Numbered from the stretch's first letter, positions 43,588 through 52,462 are shown. The stretch is DNA of 64,000 nt from Fimbriimonadaceae bacterium (GCA_026129685.1 JAHCHO010000007.1:186001-250000), one strand, 5' to 3'. Notes: generated by a model from the sequence alone, not told the origin. A program made the numbers and translations.

Positions 43588-44027
43588 TCGGGCGGTGCGG
43601 CGTCCTGCTCCTCCAAAAGTCGGAAGAACGTCAGTCCCGCGGGCACAATGAAGAGGAGGTTCACGACGATCGTGCCCGCCAGGAAGGGCAGCATCGTCTG
43701 CCAGGTCGAACCGGGAGACGCCCATGCGGCGAGACTCCCCACCTCGGAAAGGGCGAGTCCGACCTGGGATCTGGCCTGGAACGCGGCGACGGTCGGTAGC
43801 TCGACGGCTCCCCCGACCTCGCCCTTCAGCCTTAGCCGGACCACGCTCCATACGACCGCCGCTCCCAGGGCCAAGGTCGCCAAGCCCTGGAACGTGGTCG
43901 TCCCCGTTGAATCGGCGGGGACGACGACAGGCGCCGTCGCGAACGCCTTGGTCAGGGCGAGGATGACGGGCAGAGCGGTGAAGGCGAACACGATCAGGAG
44001 CCAGATCAGACGTCTTTGCGGGACCAT
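43584..44027 (-). CDS. Small polytopic membrane protein of unknown function
   Basis: A 147-residue protein with four predicted transmembrane helices (LIWLLIVFAFTALPVILAL, FQGLATLALGAAVVWSVV, VGLALSEVGSLAAWAS and FLAGTIVVNLLFIVPAGLTFF). It resembles no family firmly; the helix pattern is like that of small ATP-synthase c-like or DUF-type membrane proteins. It is convergent with lspA, overlapping by 4 nt. Confidence 0.6.
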   Translation of the reverse strand: MVPQRRLIWLLIVFAFTALPVILALTKAFATAPVVVPADSTGTTTFQGLATLALGAAVVWSVVRLRLKGEVGGAVELPTVAAFQARSQVGLALSEVGSLAAWASPGSTWQTMLPFLAGTIVVNLLFIVPAGLTFFRLLEEQDAAPPD

Positions 44028-44059
44028 CGCGCACCTCGGTCGGTAACCTCAGGACGAAC

Positions 44060-44090
44060 GGAAAAGCCCCGCCGAAGCGGGGCCTTTGTC
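44060..44090 (-). terminator. Rho-independent terminator (minus-strand Spy-like gene)
   Basis: A perfect 7-bp stem GCCCCGC/GCGGGGC with a 4-nt loop at 44066-44083. On the minus strand it is followed by TTTT, placing it 38 nt after the Spy-like gene stop. On the plus strand the T-run is only three bases, so it could be weakly bidirectional. Confidence 0.8.
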
Positions 44091-44121
44091 GTCACTGCCA
44101 CTACGGAGAGAACAAACCGGG

Positions 44122-44658
44122 TTACGCGCCGCCGCCGCCCTTGGCGCCACCGGCTTTCGCCCCTCCCGGAGGAGGACCGCCCGGGCCACCGGGGCCGCGA
44201 CCGCCGCCGAACTGGGCGCGCATCTTGGCCATCTGCTCCTCACGGAGCTTCTTGAACTGCTCGGCCTGGGCCTTCGTGAGGATCTTCTCGATCTCCTTCT
44301 GGTGCGCGTCGCGAATCTCGCGCATCTTCGGACCCTTCGTCTGCCGGTCACCGGGAGCGGCGCGGAGGTCGTCCAGTTTCTTGGCGTAAGCCTTGTCGAC
44401 CGCCTCGATCTTCTTGGTCTGATCCGCGCTCAGCTTCAGCTTCGCGTAGATCTCCTTCTGCATCTTCTGCATGCGCTCGCGGAATCCACCGGGACCACCG
44501 GGGCCGCCGGGACCACCCGGACCGCGCTGCCCGGCCCGAACCTGACCACCCTGCCCCTTGGCCTGCCCCTTGCTCTGGCCTTGGGGACCGGCCGCCTGCG
44601 AAAAAGCCAACGCGGTCGCGAGGACCGTGCCGGCGAGAATCATAACGAGTCGCTTCAT
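44122..44658 (-). CDS. Exported Spy/CpxP-like protein with Gly-Pro-rich regions
   Basis: A 178-residue protein with a signal peptide (LVMILAGTVLATALAFS), a Gly/Pro/Gln-rich stretch (GPGGPGGPGGPGG), a charged amphipathic helical core with LKLSADQTKKIEAVDKAYAKKL and EKILTKAQAEQFKKL, and a second Gly-Pro-rich tail. The LT..Q..K pattern is like periplasmic Spy/CpxP chaperones and metal-resistance proteins. GGAGG lies upstream of the ATG. Confidence 0.7.
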   Translation of the reverse strand: MKRLVMILAGTVLATALAFSQAAGPQGQSKGQAKGQGGQVRAGQRGPGGPGGPGGPGGFRERMQKMQKEIYAKLKLSADQTKKIEAVDKAYAKKLDDLRAAPGDRQTKGPKMREIRDAHQKEIEKILTKAQAEQFKKLREEQMAKMRAQFGGGRGPGGPGGPPPGGAKAGGAKGGGGA

Positions 44659-44743
44659 GAGTTGTGGAGCCTCCGAATTACGGGCCTACCTGTTCAGGTA
44701 GTAACGCTCGCCAAACGCCCGGAGTTCACCGATCCGCGGTTGT

Positions 44744-45484
44744 TCACACCTTTTCGGCGTCGAACCTCTCCTCGCGCGACTTGCGCACCAGTTCGACGAT
44801 GGCTTCGTGCTCGGCCTTGCGAAAAGCCTCCGGCGTGCCGTCGAACACGATTCTGCCGGCGCTCAGGAAGGCGATCCGGTCGGCAACCCGGAACACCGAG
44901 GTCACGTCGTGGCTCACGATGAGACTGGCAACATCCTCCGATCGGCCCACCGAGACCATGAGTTGGTCCATCGCGTAGGTGGTCACGGGGTCCAGGCCCG
45001 TCGTGGGCTCGTCGTACAGCATGACGGCGGGACGCATCACGAGGGCTCGGGCGACGCCGACGCGCTTACGCATTCCCCCGCTCAGTTCGTTCGGCATGAG
45101 CCTCTCGTTCCCGGCAAGGCCGACCTTCTCGAGGATCTCCGTCGCGACCTTTCGCTCGTCCTGTCGGCTCCCGAGATGGCGTCGGCGGTAGCCGAAAAGC
45201 ACGTTGTCCAGCACGTTCATGTAGTCGAAGAGGGCGGAGGACTGAAACACGAGGCCCATGTGGAATCGGGCTTCTTCCGGCCGGGCGCCCACGTCGATGC
45301 CGTCCACCAGAATTCGGCCGGACGTGGGGCGGATTAGGCCCGCGATGCACTTGAGGAGCGTCGTCTTGCCACCCCCGCTGCTCCCCATGATGGCCACGAT
45401 CTGGCCCTTCCCGACCTCGATGGAAACGTTGTCCAGCACCGCGCGATCGCCATACCGCTTGGTGAGACCGGAGACCGAGATCAT
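44744..45484 (-). CDS. mlaF: ABC transporter ATP-binding protein, MlaF-like
   Basis: A 246-residue ATPase with Walker A GSSGGGKTTLL, Q-loop VFQSSALFDYMNVLDNV, signature LSGGMRKRVGVARAL, Walker B VMLYDEPTTGLDP and H-loop IVSHDVTS. The SSALFDYMNV sequence after the Q-loop is typical of MlaF/Mkl, the ATPase that moves phospholipids between membranes with MlaE and MlaD. No mlaE or mlaD is adjacent, so partners must be elsewhere. CATACT (minus strand 45499-45494) and GGAG precede the ATG. Confidence 0.88.
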   Translation of the reverse strand: MISVSGLTKRYGDRAVLDNVSIEVGKGQIVAIMGSSGGGKTTLLKCIAGLIRPTSGRILVDGIDVGARPEEARFHMGLVFQSSALFDYMNVLDNVLFGYRRRHLGSRQDERKVATEILEKVGLAGNERLMPNELSGGMRKRVGVARALVMRPAVMLYDEPTTGLDPVTTYAMDQLMVSVGRSEDVASLIVSHDVTSVFRVADRIAFLSAGRIVFDGTPEAFRKAEHEAIVELVRKSREERFDAEKV

Positions 45485-45604
45485 GGACTCTCCAGTATGT
45501 TCCGATTCAAGGCAGGAAACCGGGGCCGCGCGTCAAACGAGACCACGGTCGCCGTGCGAACGCCCGACGCGATGGCGTCGGGTCGGCGGCCGGAGGCGCC
45601 ACCA

Positions 45605-46873
45605 ATGAAGAGCGGACTCTTACCGGCGCTCGCGCTCGTCGCCATCTGCGGCGTCGGGTGCGGGGGCAAAAAGACGGACGAAACCGGCACGGCCAACGAC
45701 GCCGCGCCCACGACCCGCAAAGCCATGACTTACGCGCAAGACGTCGAATTCCTCAAGAAGCACACCGACGCGATCGTCCTCGGCGGCGAAACCGGCCCGA
45801 GCGTGTGCATCGTTCCGAAGTACCAGGCCCGCGTCATGACCAGTTCGACCGACGCGAAGGCGGGCGACGGCAACGGCTGGATCAACTACGAACTGATCGA
45901 GGGGGGCAAGACGATTCCCCACATCAACCCCTTCGGCGGCGAGGACCGCTTCTGGATGGGACCGGAAGGCGGCCAGTTCGCGATCTTCTTCAAGAAGGGC
46001 GACAAGTTCGACCTCGAGGCTTGGCAGACCCCGGCGTTCATCGATACGGAAGGCTACAAGCTCGTGTCGAAGTCCGACAAGGAAGCGGTGTTCGAGCACG
46101 AAGCGAAGTTCGACAACTACAGCGGAACCGCCTTCGACGCCAAGATCGGGCGCACCGTCCGATTGATGGGGCCCGAAGACGTCGAGAAGACGCTTGGCGT
46201 GAAGCCCGGCGAGGGCGTGTCGTCCGTCGCTTACGAGACGCGAAACACTGTAACGAACTCCGGGACGGCGGCTTGGACCAAGGAGTCCGGCCTGCTCTCG
46301 ATCTGGATTCTCGGGATGTTCAAACACTCGCCGACGACCCACGTCATGATCCCCTTCAAAACGGGACCGGAGGCGCAACTCGGCCCGGTGGTCAACGACG
46401 CCTACTTTGGCAAGGTGCCCGCCGATCGGCTCAAGGTGATGGACGACCTTATCGTGTTCAAGGGGGACGGCCAGTACCGCAGCAAGATCGGAGTGAGCCC
46501 GAAGCGGGTCAAGCCGATCCTCGGCAGCTACGACCCCGCGCGCGGGTTGCTGACGGTGGTGCAATTCACCCTGCCCGAAGGCGCGACCGATTACGTCAAC
46601 TCGATGTGGGAGATGCAGAAGGAGCCGTTTGCCGGCGACGTCGTGAACAGCTACAACGACGGCCCTCCCGGCGAGGGCAAGAAGCCGCTCGGCCCCTTCT
46701 ACGAACTGGAAACGTCGTCCCCGGCCCTCGCCTTGGCGCCCGGGGCCTCGGCGACCCACGTTCACCGCACCTTCCACTTCCGGGGCTCGGAAGCCGAACT
46801 GCAGAAGTTGGCCACCAAGCTCTTCGGAGCGGACCTCAAGAAGGTTGGCGCGGCTTTCGAGGCGGCCTCCTAG
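45605..46873 (+). CDS. Predicted lipoprotein of the DUF6786 type
   Basis: A 422-residue protein. The ATG at 45605, with GGAGG upstream, gives MKSGLLPALALVAICGVGC, a lipoprotein-like signal with Cys at residue 19; the lipobox is imperfect. The mature part has alternating beta motifs (WINYELIEGGKTIPHINPFGG, FWMGPEGGQFAIFF, WTKESGLLSIWILGMF) typical of DUF6786 or aldose-epimerase-like beta-sandwiches. The precise function is unknown; a longer frame from 45497 is not favoured. Confidence 0.7.
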   Translation: MKSGLLPALALVAICGVGCGGKKTDETGTANDAAPTTRKAMTYAQDVEFLKKHTDAIVLGGETGPSVCIVPKYQARVMTSSTDAKAGDGNGWINYELIEGGKTIPHINPFGGEDRFWMGPEGGQFAIFFKKGDKFDLEAWQTPAFIDTEGYKLVSKSDKEAVFEHEAKFDNYSGTAFDAKIGRTVRLMGPEDVEKTLGVKPGEGVSSVAYETRNTVTNSGTAAWTKESGLLSIWILGMFKHSPTTHVMIPFKTGPEAQLGPVVNDAYFGKVPADRLKVMDDLIVFKGDGQYRSKIGVSPKRVKPILGSYDPARGLLTVVQFTLPEGATDYVNSMWEMQKEPFAGDVVNSYNDGPPGEGKKPLGPFYELETSSPALALAPGASATHVHRTFHFRGSEAELQKLATKLFGADLKKVGAAFEAAS

Positions 46874-46890
46874 GTCGTTCGGCGACAACA

Positions 46891-46924
46891 AGAACGGAGT
46901 CCGACGAGCGTCGGACTCCGTTCT
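46891..46924. terminator. Perfect 15-bp inverted repeat downstream of the lipoprotein gene
   Basis: AGAACGGAGTCCGAC and its exact reverse complement are separated by GAGC, 18 nt after the stop codon. It is the most stable hairpin in the neighbourhood. It lacks a T-run, so it may be an mRNA 3'-stabilising hairpin or a factor-dependent terminator. The gap up to 47122 holds no gene and only weak promoter-like sequences. Confidence 0.6.
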
Positions 46925-47122
46925 GCTACTTGGCGACGAGGCACGTCGCAATCGAGTGGGGTTGGGGGGCCGACTCCCCTCGAGCGGCCCCGATTCCGGA
47001 CTCCCTTTTAGGTGGGACGTTTCCCTGACAATCTATAAAACACGCGACCGGGGCGTTTCCTTCGCGCGATTTGTGGCTTTTTCGTCTCGGCGGTCGGGGC
47101 TGAAGCCGCGTATCATCGAAGG

Positions 47123-47614
47123 ATGCGGCGCCTTGCGGTGTACCCCGGCTCCTTCGACCCCCCCACTCTCGGCCATCTGGACGTCGTGGAGCGGGCCGCG
47201 CGGCTGTTCGACGAGGTGATCGTCGCGGTCGGCGTGAACCGCTCCAAGGCGTCGTTCATGACCGTCGACGATCGGCAGGCGAGTCTGCGCGAAGCGTGCG
47301 CCCACCTTGATAACGTCCAAGTGGCCTCGTTCGAGGGCCTGCTTATCGAATACGCGACGCGGGCCGGGGCCACCGCCATCGTCCGGGGTCTGCGCGCGAC
47401 CGCCGACTTCGAATACGAGTTCCAGATGGCGATGGTCAACCGTCGCTTGCGGCCCGAGGTCGAGACGGTGTTCTTCATGACCCACTGGGAGAAGAGCTAC
47501 GTGAGCAGTTCGATCGTGCGGGAAGTGGCGCTTTTGGGCGGCGACTACTCGGGGCTGGTGCCGGACGCGGTCGGCGAGCGGATCGCGGCGATCGTTCGGG
47601 CGCGCACGTCCTAG
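47123..47614 (+). CDS. coaD: Phosphopantetheine adenylyltransferase
   Basis: A 163-residue enzyme of coenzyme A synthesis that adenylates 4'-phosphopantetheine. The nucleotidyltransferase motif YPGSFDPPTLGHLDVVERA, VGVNRSKASFMTVDDR, IVRGLRATADFEYEFQMAMVNRRL and the SSSIVREVALLGGD motif are all intact. TATCAT (47111-47116) lies 6 nt before the ATG; GAAGG is also adjacent, too close for a normal ribosome site. It is convergent with the Crp/Fnr gene. Confidence 0.95.
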   Translation: MRRLAVYPGSFDPPTLGHLDVVERAARLFDEVIVAVGVNRSKASFMTVDDRQASLREACAHLDNVQVASFEGLLIEYATRAGATAIVRGLRATADFEYEFQMAMVNRRLRPEVETVFFMTHWEKSYVSSSIVREVALLGGDYSGLVPDAVGERIAAIVRARTS

Positions 47615-48315
47615 GCGCCCAGGAACCCGAGGAGTCGCTCGGGGTCGCGAATTGTGATCTGTCGGTAGGTCGAGCCCAGGATTCCCATCTTCGTCCAGCG
47701 GCTCGTCACGCGAATCGTCGTCTCGACGGTGGTGCCGGCGAGTTCCGCGATATCCTGCCGACTCAGGGGGATGGTCAGGCGCACGCCGACATCGGTCTCG
47801 ACCCCGTACGACTCGGCCAGAACCAGAAGGACCGCCGCGACCCGCTGCTCCACCTTCCCCGACGCCATTCGGGCCATCATGTCGATCGCCCCGCGCAGAC
47901 GTAGGGTGGTCCGGCGCACGAGTTGGTCCTTGAGGGGGGCGTTCTGCCCGTAGATTGCGAGGAAAGCCGTCTTCGGAACGCGCAAGAAGGCGGTCGGGCA
48001 GACGGCGCGCGCCGAAAGCGGGCAGCCGGTGCCCTCGATCGCGCCGAGAAGGCCGAACACCTGGCCCGGGCCCATAATCTCGGCGGTCAGTTCTTGGCCG
48101 GAGGCCGAGGTCCGCACGATCTTCACGAAGCCGGTGCCGACGATGCCGAAGAAGCCCACCTCCGACCCGTCCATCCAGATCACGGCGCCACGGTCGGCCC
48201 GATCCACGCTACTGACGGCGGCGAGCGCCTCGACCTGCTCGTCGCTCAGCGCGTTCAGGAGCGAACTGGACCGCAGAATCGCGCGCACCGACGGCGCCTC
48301 GGGGGGATCGTGCAT
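47611..48315 (-). CDS. Crp/Fnr family transcriptional regulator
   Basis: A 234-residue regulator with an N-terminal cyclic-nucleotide-binding fold (VIWMDGSEVGFFGIVGTGFVKI, MGPGQVFGLLGAIEGTG) and a C-terminal winged helix (IPLSRQDIAELAGTTVETTIRVTSRW). No N-terminal four-Cys cluster as in Fnr, so the ligand may be cAMP, haem or none. It sits next to the cytochrome/nitrite reductase genes, so regulation of them is plausible. A TACAAT promoter (minus strand 48341-48336) lies 20 nt before the start. Confidence 0.9.
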   Translation of the reverse strand: MHDPPEAPSVRAILRSSSLLNALSDEQVEALAAVSSVDRADRGAVIWMDGSEVGFFGIVGTGFVKIVRTSASGQELTAEIMGPGQVFGLLGAIEGTGCPLSARAVCPTAFLRVPKTAFLAIYGQNAPLKDQLVRRTTLRLRGAIDMMARMASGKVEQRVAAVLLVLAESYGVETDVGVRLTIPLSRQDIAELAGTTVETTIRVTSRWTKMGILGSTYRQITIRDPERLLGFLGA

Positions 48316-48351
48316 ACAAGTCCTGACCGATCCCCATTGTAGACGGGCCGA

Positions 48352-49140
48352 TCAGTCGGTCTGCGAGTAGGTGTGAACGCTTTCGCGGGCGCTCGGCATG
48401 ACGTTCACCCCGAACCAGCAACCCATGAGGGCGGCGAAACCCACGACCAGCAGGACCAGGTTCAGCACGGGCCGCAACCCGTGCCGCCCGCGGACGTGCA
48501 GGTAGATCAGATACGCACCCCAGGTGATGAGCGCCCACGTCTCTTTGGGGTCCCAGGTCCAGTAATGACCCCATGCCTCCTTCGCCCAGATCGCGCCGAA
48601 CGCCAGACCGCAGGTGAGGAGCGGGAACCCGATGAGCACCAGACGATGCGGGAGTTCGGCCTCTTCGAACGTCACCGGCTTACGCCGGATCAGCGCGCCC
48701 GCCAGCGCCCAGCCGCCGATCAGGCTGCTCAGCCCGAGGGCCGAGTAGGCGACCATGTAGACGACCACGTGCGGGACGAACCAGGGGCTTTGGAGAGCCG
48801 GCATCAGCGTTCGGTCCATCGTTTCCGGGTGAGCCAGATTGATCGTCCCGAACACCGCGCCCATCAGACACGCGGGGATCGCCAGCACCCGCGTTCGGAA
48901 ACGCCAGCCGATCAGGAACCCAAGGGTCGGGACCAGCACCGCGTACCACCAGCGGGTTTCGCCAAGCGTCCGCATCGGAGGCCGACCAAGGCTCGACCAA
49001 AGGACCCCGAGGAACACGAGGCCCGCCACGATTCCTAGCATCGCCAGCGCGTCGCCGAGGGCACGACGCCGTCGACCCAAGCCGTAGGCCACCGTGGCGA
49101 GAAGCCAACCCCCGATTCCCACCTGGGCCAAAGCGATCAT
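48352..49140 (-). CDS. ccsA: Cytochrome c maturation protein CcsA/ResC-like
   Basis: A 262-residue membrane protein with eight or so helices and the haem-handling WWD motif WGHYWTWDPKETWALITW plus His residues around HPETMD and HVVVYMVAY. With ResB it forms the System II haem-transport and attachment machine. The ATG overlaps the resB stop (ATGA). In this operon it would deliver haem to NrfA and NrfH. Confidence 0.93.
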   Translation of the reverse strand: MIALAQVGIGGWLLATVAYGLGRRRRALGDALAMLGIVAGLVFLGVLWSSLGRPPMRTLGETRWWYAVLVPTLGFLIGWRFRTRVLAIPACLMGAVFGTINLAHPETMDRTLMPALQSPWFVPHVVVYMVAYSALGLSSLIGGWALAGALIRRKPVTFEEAELPHRLVLIGFPLLTCGLAFGAIWAKEAWGHYWTWDPKETWALITWGAYLIYLHVRGRHGLRPVLNLVLLVVGFAALMGCWFGVNVMPSARESVHTYSQTD

Positions 49141-50405
49141 CGCGACCCCTCCTTGCTTCGTTTCGTGCCCTCAAAGAGGTGCAGCGCGGCGCCCGCCAGA
49201 AGCAGGGCGATCCCTGCGTAGACGACCGGAACGCCCCGGTCCTCGACGACCTCGATCACGCTCGTTTCGGAGGCCGTCCCCATCCGTTCGTCGTATGACA
49301 ACTGATAGAGCTGAAGTCCGGCCACGTTCGCGGGCCGATTGACCTCGACCTCGACCTTCTCGGTGCGCCCCTGGCGCTCAACCTCGAGCACGGATCGAAA
49401 CCTCCTGGGATTGGGCGGCGGCATGGCGATCGCATCGTGTTCGCCCAACCGAAGGATCGCGCGGTTCGACTCCAGCCCGCCGCACGACACCCATCCCTCC
49501 GCTCGTCCGAACGAACCCTCGACGAGGATTCGCGCGGCAGGTACGGCCGTCTTCCAGGGAATTGGTCGCCACTCGCCGTCCACGTCCACCGCCTTGGGCA
49601 AGTACTCGAGCACCCGCACCCGGACGGGGCCGATCGCTTCGACCAAGTCGGTCTTGAGGAGAGCGGACCCGGCCGTCACGTCCAGATCCTCCTTGCCGGG
49701 TACGACCCGGACATAGGCCAGCGTCGGCGGGAAGTTCTCCAGGGTGAACTCGCGAAGCGTCGCGGCGAACGGCAGTTCGCGGAGCGAGCCGTCCTCGCCA
49801 ACGGCGATGCGGTTGGCGACCCCTTCCTGGAGGGTCAGACTCCGGCGATCGAGCAACACCGAACTCAGCGTGCCGCCGACCAAAACGACCAGCAAGCCAA
49901 GGTGCGAGCAGAGAAACAGGACGTTTCGGTAGGTCAGCGGAACGATCCGTCGCCCGATCGTCGCCGCTAGGTTCGTCGCGACGATCAGGCCGATCAGGGC
50001 GAAGGGCCACGAGCCCCAGAGGGAGGGTAGGCCGAAGCGATGAAAGGTCGCCGCCGGCAGCCATCCGCCGACGACGGCGAGGACGAGCATGGCGGTGGTG
50101 GAGGCGACCGCAAGGGGGACGCCGGAAAGCCACCGGGCGAGCCGGTCGCTTCGTCGGGCCGCCACGTAGATCGCGGCGACCAGGGGAACCAAGGCCAATG
50201 TGCCGAGGGTGGACAGCGAGTTCGGCACCGGCCCCGTGGCCCGGTGCAACGCCAACCCGATCACACCGGCCGTCACGAGGGCGACGAAGGCGTGGGGGTA
50301 AGCAAGCTCGGAGTCCCAGAACCCGGACGGCGGGTCACCCCCCGGAACCGGGGGGCGACTCGCTCGTGAGTTCGGATCAAGGCGAGGGGGCGATGCCGTC
50401 GTCAC
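49137..50405 (-). CDS. resB: ResB/Ccs1-like cytochrome c biogenesis protein
   Basis: A 422-residue membrane protein with transmembrane helices around AFVALVTAGVIGLAL, WPFALIGLIVATNLA and LFLCSHLGLLVVLVGGTL, and a periplasmic beta-rich domain (FTLENFPPTLAYVRVVPG, VNRPANVAGLQLYQLSYDERMG). GVPVVYAGIALLLAGAALH ends it. It lacks some N-terminal residues of classic ResB but is coupled to nrfA (GTGA) and ccsA. Confidence 0.88.
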   Translation of the reverse strand: MTTASPPRLDPNSRASRPPVPGGDPPSGFWDSELAYPHAFVALVTAGVIGLALHRATGPVPNSLSTLGTLALVPLVAAIYVAARRSDRLARWLSGVPLAVASTTAMLVLAVVGGWLPAATFHRFGLPSLWGSWPFALIGLIVATNLAATIGRRIVPLTYRNVLFLCSHLGLLVVLVGGTLSSVLLDRRSLTLQEGVANRIAVGEDGSLRELPFAATLREFTLENFPPTLAYVRVVPGKEDLDVTAGSALLKTDLVEAIGPVRVRVLEYLPKAVDVDGEWRPIPWKTAVPAARILVEGSFGRAEGWVSCGGLESNRAILRLGEHDAIAMPPPNPRRFRSVLEVERQGRTEKVEVEVNRPANVAGLQLYQLSYDERMGTASETSVIEVVEDRGVPVVYAGIALLLAGAALHLFEGTKRSKEGSR

Positions 50406-51841
50406 TTGGCGCCCGCCGGATGCGCCTGGACCTCGGCGGCGGCGGCTTTCGCCTTGGCAGCGTCCACGAAGGGCTTGATGTAGGCTTGCGCCTTCTCTTT
50501 GGTCGAGATGTCCGGCATCGCCAAGGGACCACCACCCTTCTTCGTTCGCAGAACGGCGACCTCGAGGCGGCACTGCTGGGCGAGGTCCACCGCCTTGCCG
50601 AGGACGCGGGCGCACTCCTGCGGAGCGTGGAATCCCATCCCGTTGTTCGCCGCCACGTAGTCCCAGTACATCTGGGCGCGACTCACCGCCTTGCGGGGTC
50701 CGTCGAGTTCGGCGTCCGTCGCCCCGAGCTTCATCGCGTCGCCGATCTCCAGGTGGGCGCGGGTGATCGCTTCCTGGGCGGCGCCGAGCATCTCGTGGTT
50801 CTTGTCCTGGATGCTCTCGACCCGTCCTTTGACCTCGCTCTCGCTCCACTTGTGGCAGACCTGGCACGAGTTCTGCATGTTGTAGAGGGGGCTTCGCACC
50901 TGGTGGTCGGTGAACTTGATGCCGCCCTCCGCCTTGTAGGGCATGTGGCAGTCCGCGCAGGAGACGCCACGGAAGGCGTGGATGCCCTGCATGTACACCT
51001 CGTAGTCGGGGTGCTGCATCTTGATCATCTTGGCCCCGCTGATCGCGTGCGTCCAGTCGACGTGGTCGCTCTTGGCGTAGTACTTGTCCATGTCCTCCGC
51101 CTTCAGGCCGTCGTCCCACGGAAAGGTCAGGTACTTCTCCTTCTTGCCCTTGAAGTAGTATTCGACGTGGCACTGGGCGCAAACGAGCGACCTCATTTCC
51201 TGGTGGCTCGCCTTGTCCACGTCCTTACCCATCCGCTGAAAGGCCTCGCGCAGAGCGGGGCGGCTCACGCGAAGGGTCATCGTCTTGTTGTCGTGGCAGT
51301 CGGCGCATCCGATCGGGTTTTTGACCTCGTTCTTGTAGTCGGCGAACTTCGCGGAGTAGAACTGGGCAACGCCGTCCTTGGCCATCAGCCGTGGAACGTC
51401 CGGGCTCTTGCACGTCCAGCAGGTGCCGGGGGTCTTCTCGTCGATCCGTTTGGTGCCCGTCACATCCTCGACGGCGTGGTAATGGCCGCGCGCCTGGTTG
51501 TAGTCCTTGGCGAACGCATAGCCCGCCCACATCACGACGAGGCGCGGGTCGGCCTGCAGGTAGTCGCGATGGCCCGAGCCACCGTACTTCGAGTTCTCGT
51601 CGGTGTTCTTCGTGGATTCCCACGAGTTGAACTCACGGGGAAAGCTCTGGCCCCACTTGGCATTGTCCGCCTCGAAGTCCGCGATCGGCTCCATGAACTG
51701 CAGGCGGGCGGGGAAGGACTGGGCGCGCCGCTCGGTGACCGAGGTGGCGAGCATGCCGAGCACGAACACGCCGATCGCGCCGACGCCAAAGATGAGCCAG
51801 CCGACGATCGGGGAACGGGGTTTGGACGGGGTCGAGGCCAT
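50402..51841 (-). CDS. nrfA: Ammonia-forming nitrite reductase, pentahaem cytochrome c
   Basis: A 479-residue periplasmic enzyme that reduces nitrite to ammonium with six electrons. An N-terminal membrane anchor (about residues 12-33) is followed by the catalytic haem site CWTCK (Cys141, Cys144, Lys145, the NrfA-specific lysine ligand). Four CxxCH motifs come next: CADCH 179, CAQCH 221, CADCH 295 and CQVCH 326. The calcium/active-site region YEVYMQGIHAF is also present. It follows nrfH by 13 nt. Confidence 0.97.
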   Translation of the reverse strand: MASTPSKPRSPIVGWLIFGVGAIGVFVLGMLATSVTERRAQSFPARLQFMEPIADFEADNAKWGQSFPREFNSWESTKNTDENSKYGGSGHRDYLQADPRLVVMWAGYAFAKDYNQARGHYHAVEDVTGTKRIDEKTPGTCWTCKSPDVPRLMAKDGVAQFYSAKFADYKNEVKNPIGCADCHDNKTMTLRVSRPALREAFQRMGKDVDKASHQEMRSLVCAQCHVEYYFKGKKEKYLTFPWDDGLKAEDMDKYYAKSDHVDWTHAISGAKMIKMQHPDYEVYMQGIHAFRGVSCADCHMPYKAEGGIKFTDHQVRSPLYNMQNSCQVCHKWSESEVKGRVESIQDKNHEMLGAAQEAITRAHLEIGDAMKLGATDAELDGPRKAVSRAQMYWDYVAANNGMGFHAPQECARVLGKAVDLAQQCRLEVAVLRTKKGGGPLAMPDISTKEKAQAYIKPFVDAAKAKAAAAEVQAHPAGAK

Positions 51842-51854
51842 GGTTTGTCGAATC

Positions 51855-52427
51855 CTAGGGTTGGGCGTCCTTCGGGCGAAGGAAGCCGGGAAGCACCGGG
51901 TCGAGCGGCGGGACCGCCGCGTTGGGGGTGGAGGAAAGGCTGTGGACGCGCCCGTGCGGCACCTCGCGGTGGCAGTCGGTGCAGGAACGGCCGCTCGCCG
52001 AGTGGATCGGCCGGGCCACGTCCCCGATGACGGTCGAGTGACAGCGCACGCAGTTGGCCTGAATCACCTCGCGGGACTCGGGATGCGCCTCGATCACTTG
52101 CGGCTCGAGGCCGAAGGTGAACATGAAGGAGTGGCGCGCCCCGTCCTTGGCCTTGAAGAAGTACTTTCGCACGAGGTTCTCGTGGGGCACGTGGCAGTCG
52201 TTGCAGTTCGCGACCCGAGCGTGGCTCGAGTGCTGCCACGTCGCGTACTCGGGGGTCATGATGTGGCAGTTGACGCACGCCTTCGGGTCGTCGCTGAGGT
52301 AGCTCGCCGCTTGCGAGATCGAAGCCACGTACGCCCCCATTCCCAAAAGTGCGCCCGTGCTGCCGAAGCAGGCCAGCCTCATGCCAGGCGAGAGGAACTC
52401 GAGACGAACGATTCGCCAAAGGCGCAT
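51855..52427 (-). CDS. nrfH: NrfH-type tetrahaem quinol dehydrogenase
   Basis: A 190-residue NapC/NirT family protein with one membrane helix (GSTGALLGMGAYVASI) and four haem motifs: CVNCH at 51, CNDCH at 75, CVRCH at 126 and CTDCH at 149. It takes electrons from menaquinol and feeds NrfA, completing dissimilatory nitrite reduction to ammonium. GGAGAGG lies just before the ATG. It is the first gene of the nrfH-nrfA-resB-ccsA operon. Confidence 0.95.
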   Translation of the reverse strand: MRLWRIVRLEFLSPGMRLACFGSTGALLGMGAYVASISQAASYLSDDPKACVNCHIMTPEYATWQHSSHARVANCNDCHVPHENLVRKYFFKAKDGARHSFMFTFGLEPQVIEAHPESREVIQANCVRCHSTVIGDVARPIHSASGRSCTDCHREVPHGRVHSLSSTPNAAVPPLDPVLPGFLRPKDAQP

Positions 52428-52462
52428 GTCCTCTCCACCTTGGCGGCAACGGCGGGTCCCGA

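Noticed and set aside
45497-46873. Start of the lipoprotein gene at 45497
   Set aside because: It would add a charged extension that hides the signal peptide; GGAGG precedes the ATG at 45605.
46925-47122. Gene or riboswitch before coaD
   Set aside because: No frame with a plausible start or domain; some GC-rich pairing exists but no known riboswitch core was recognised.
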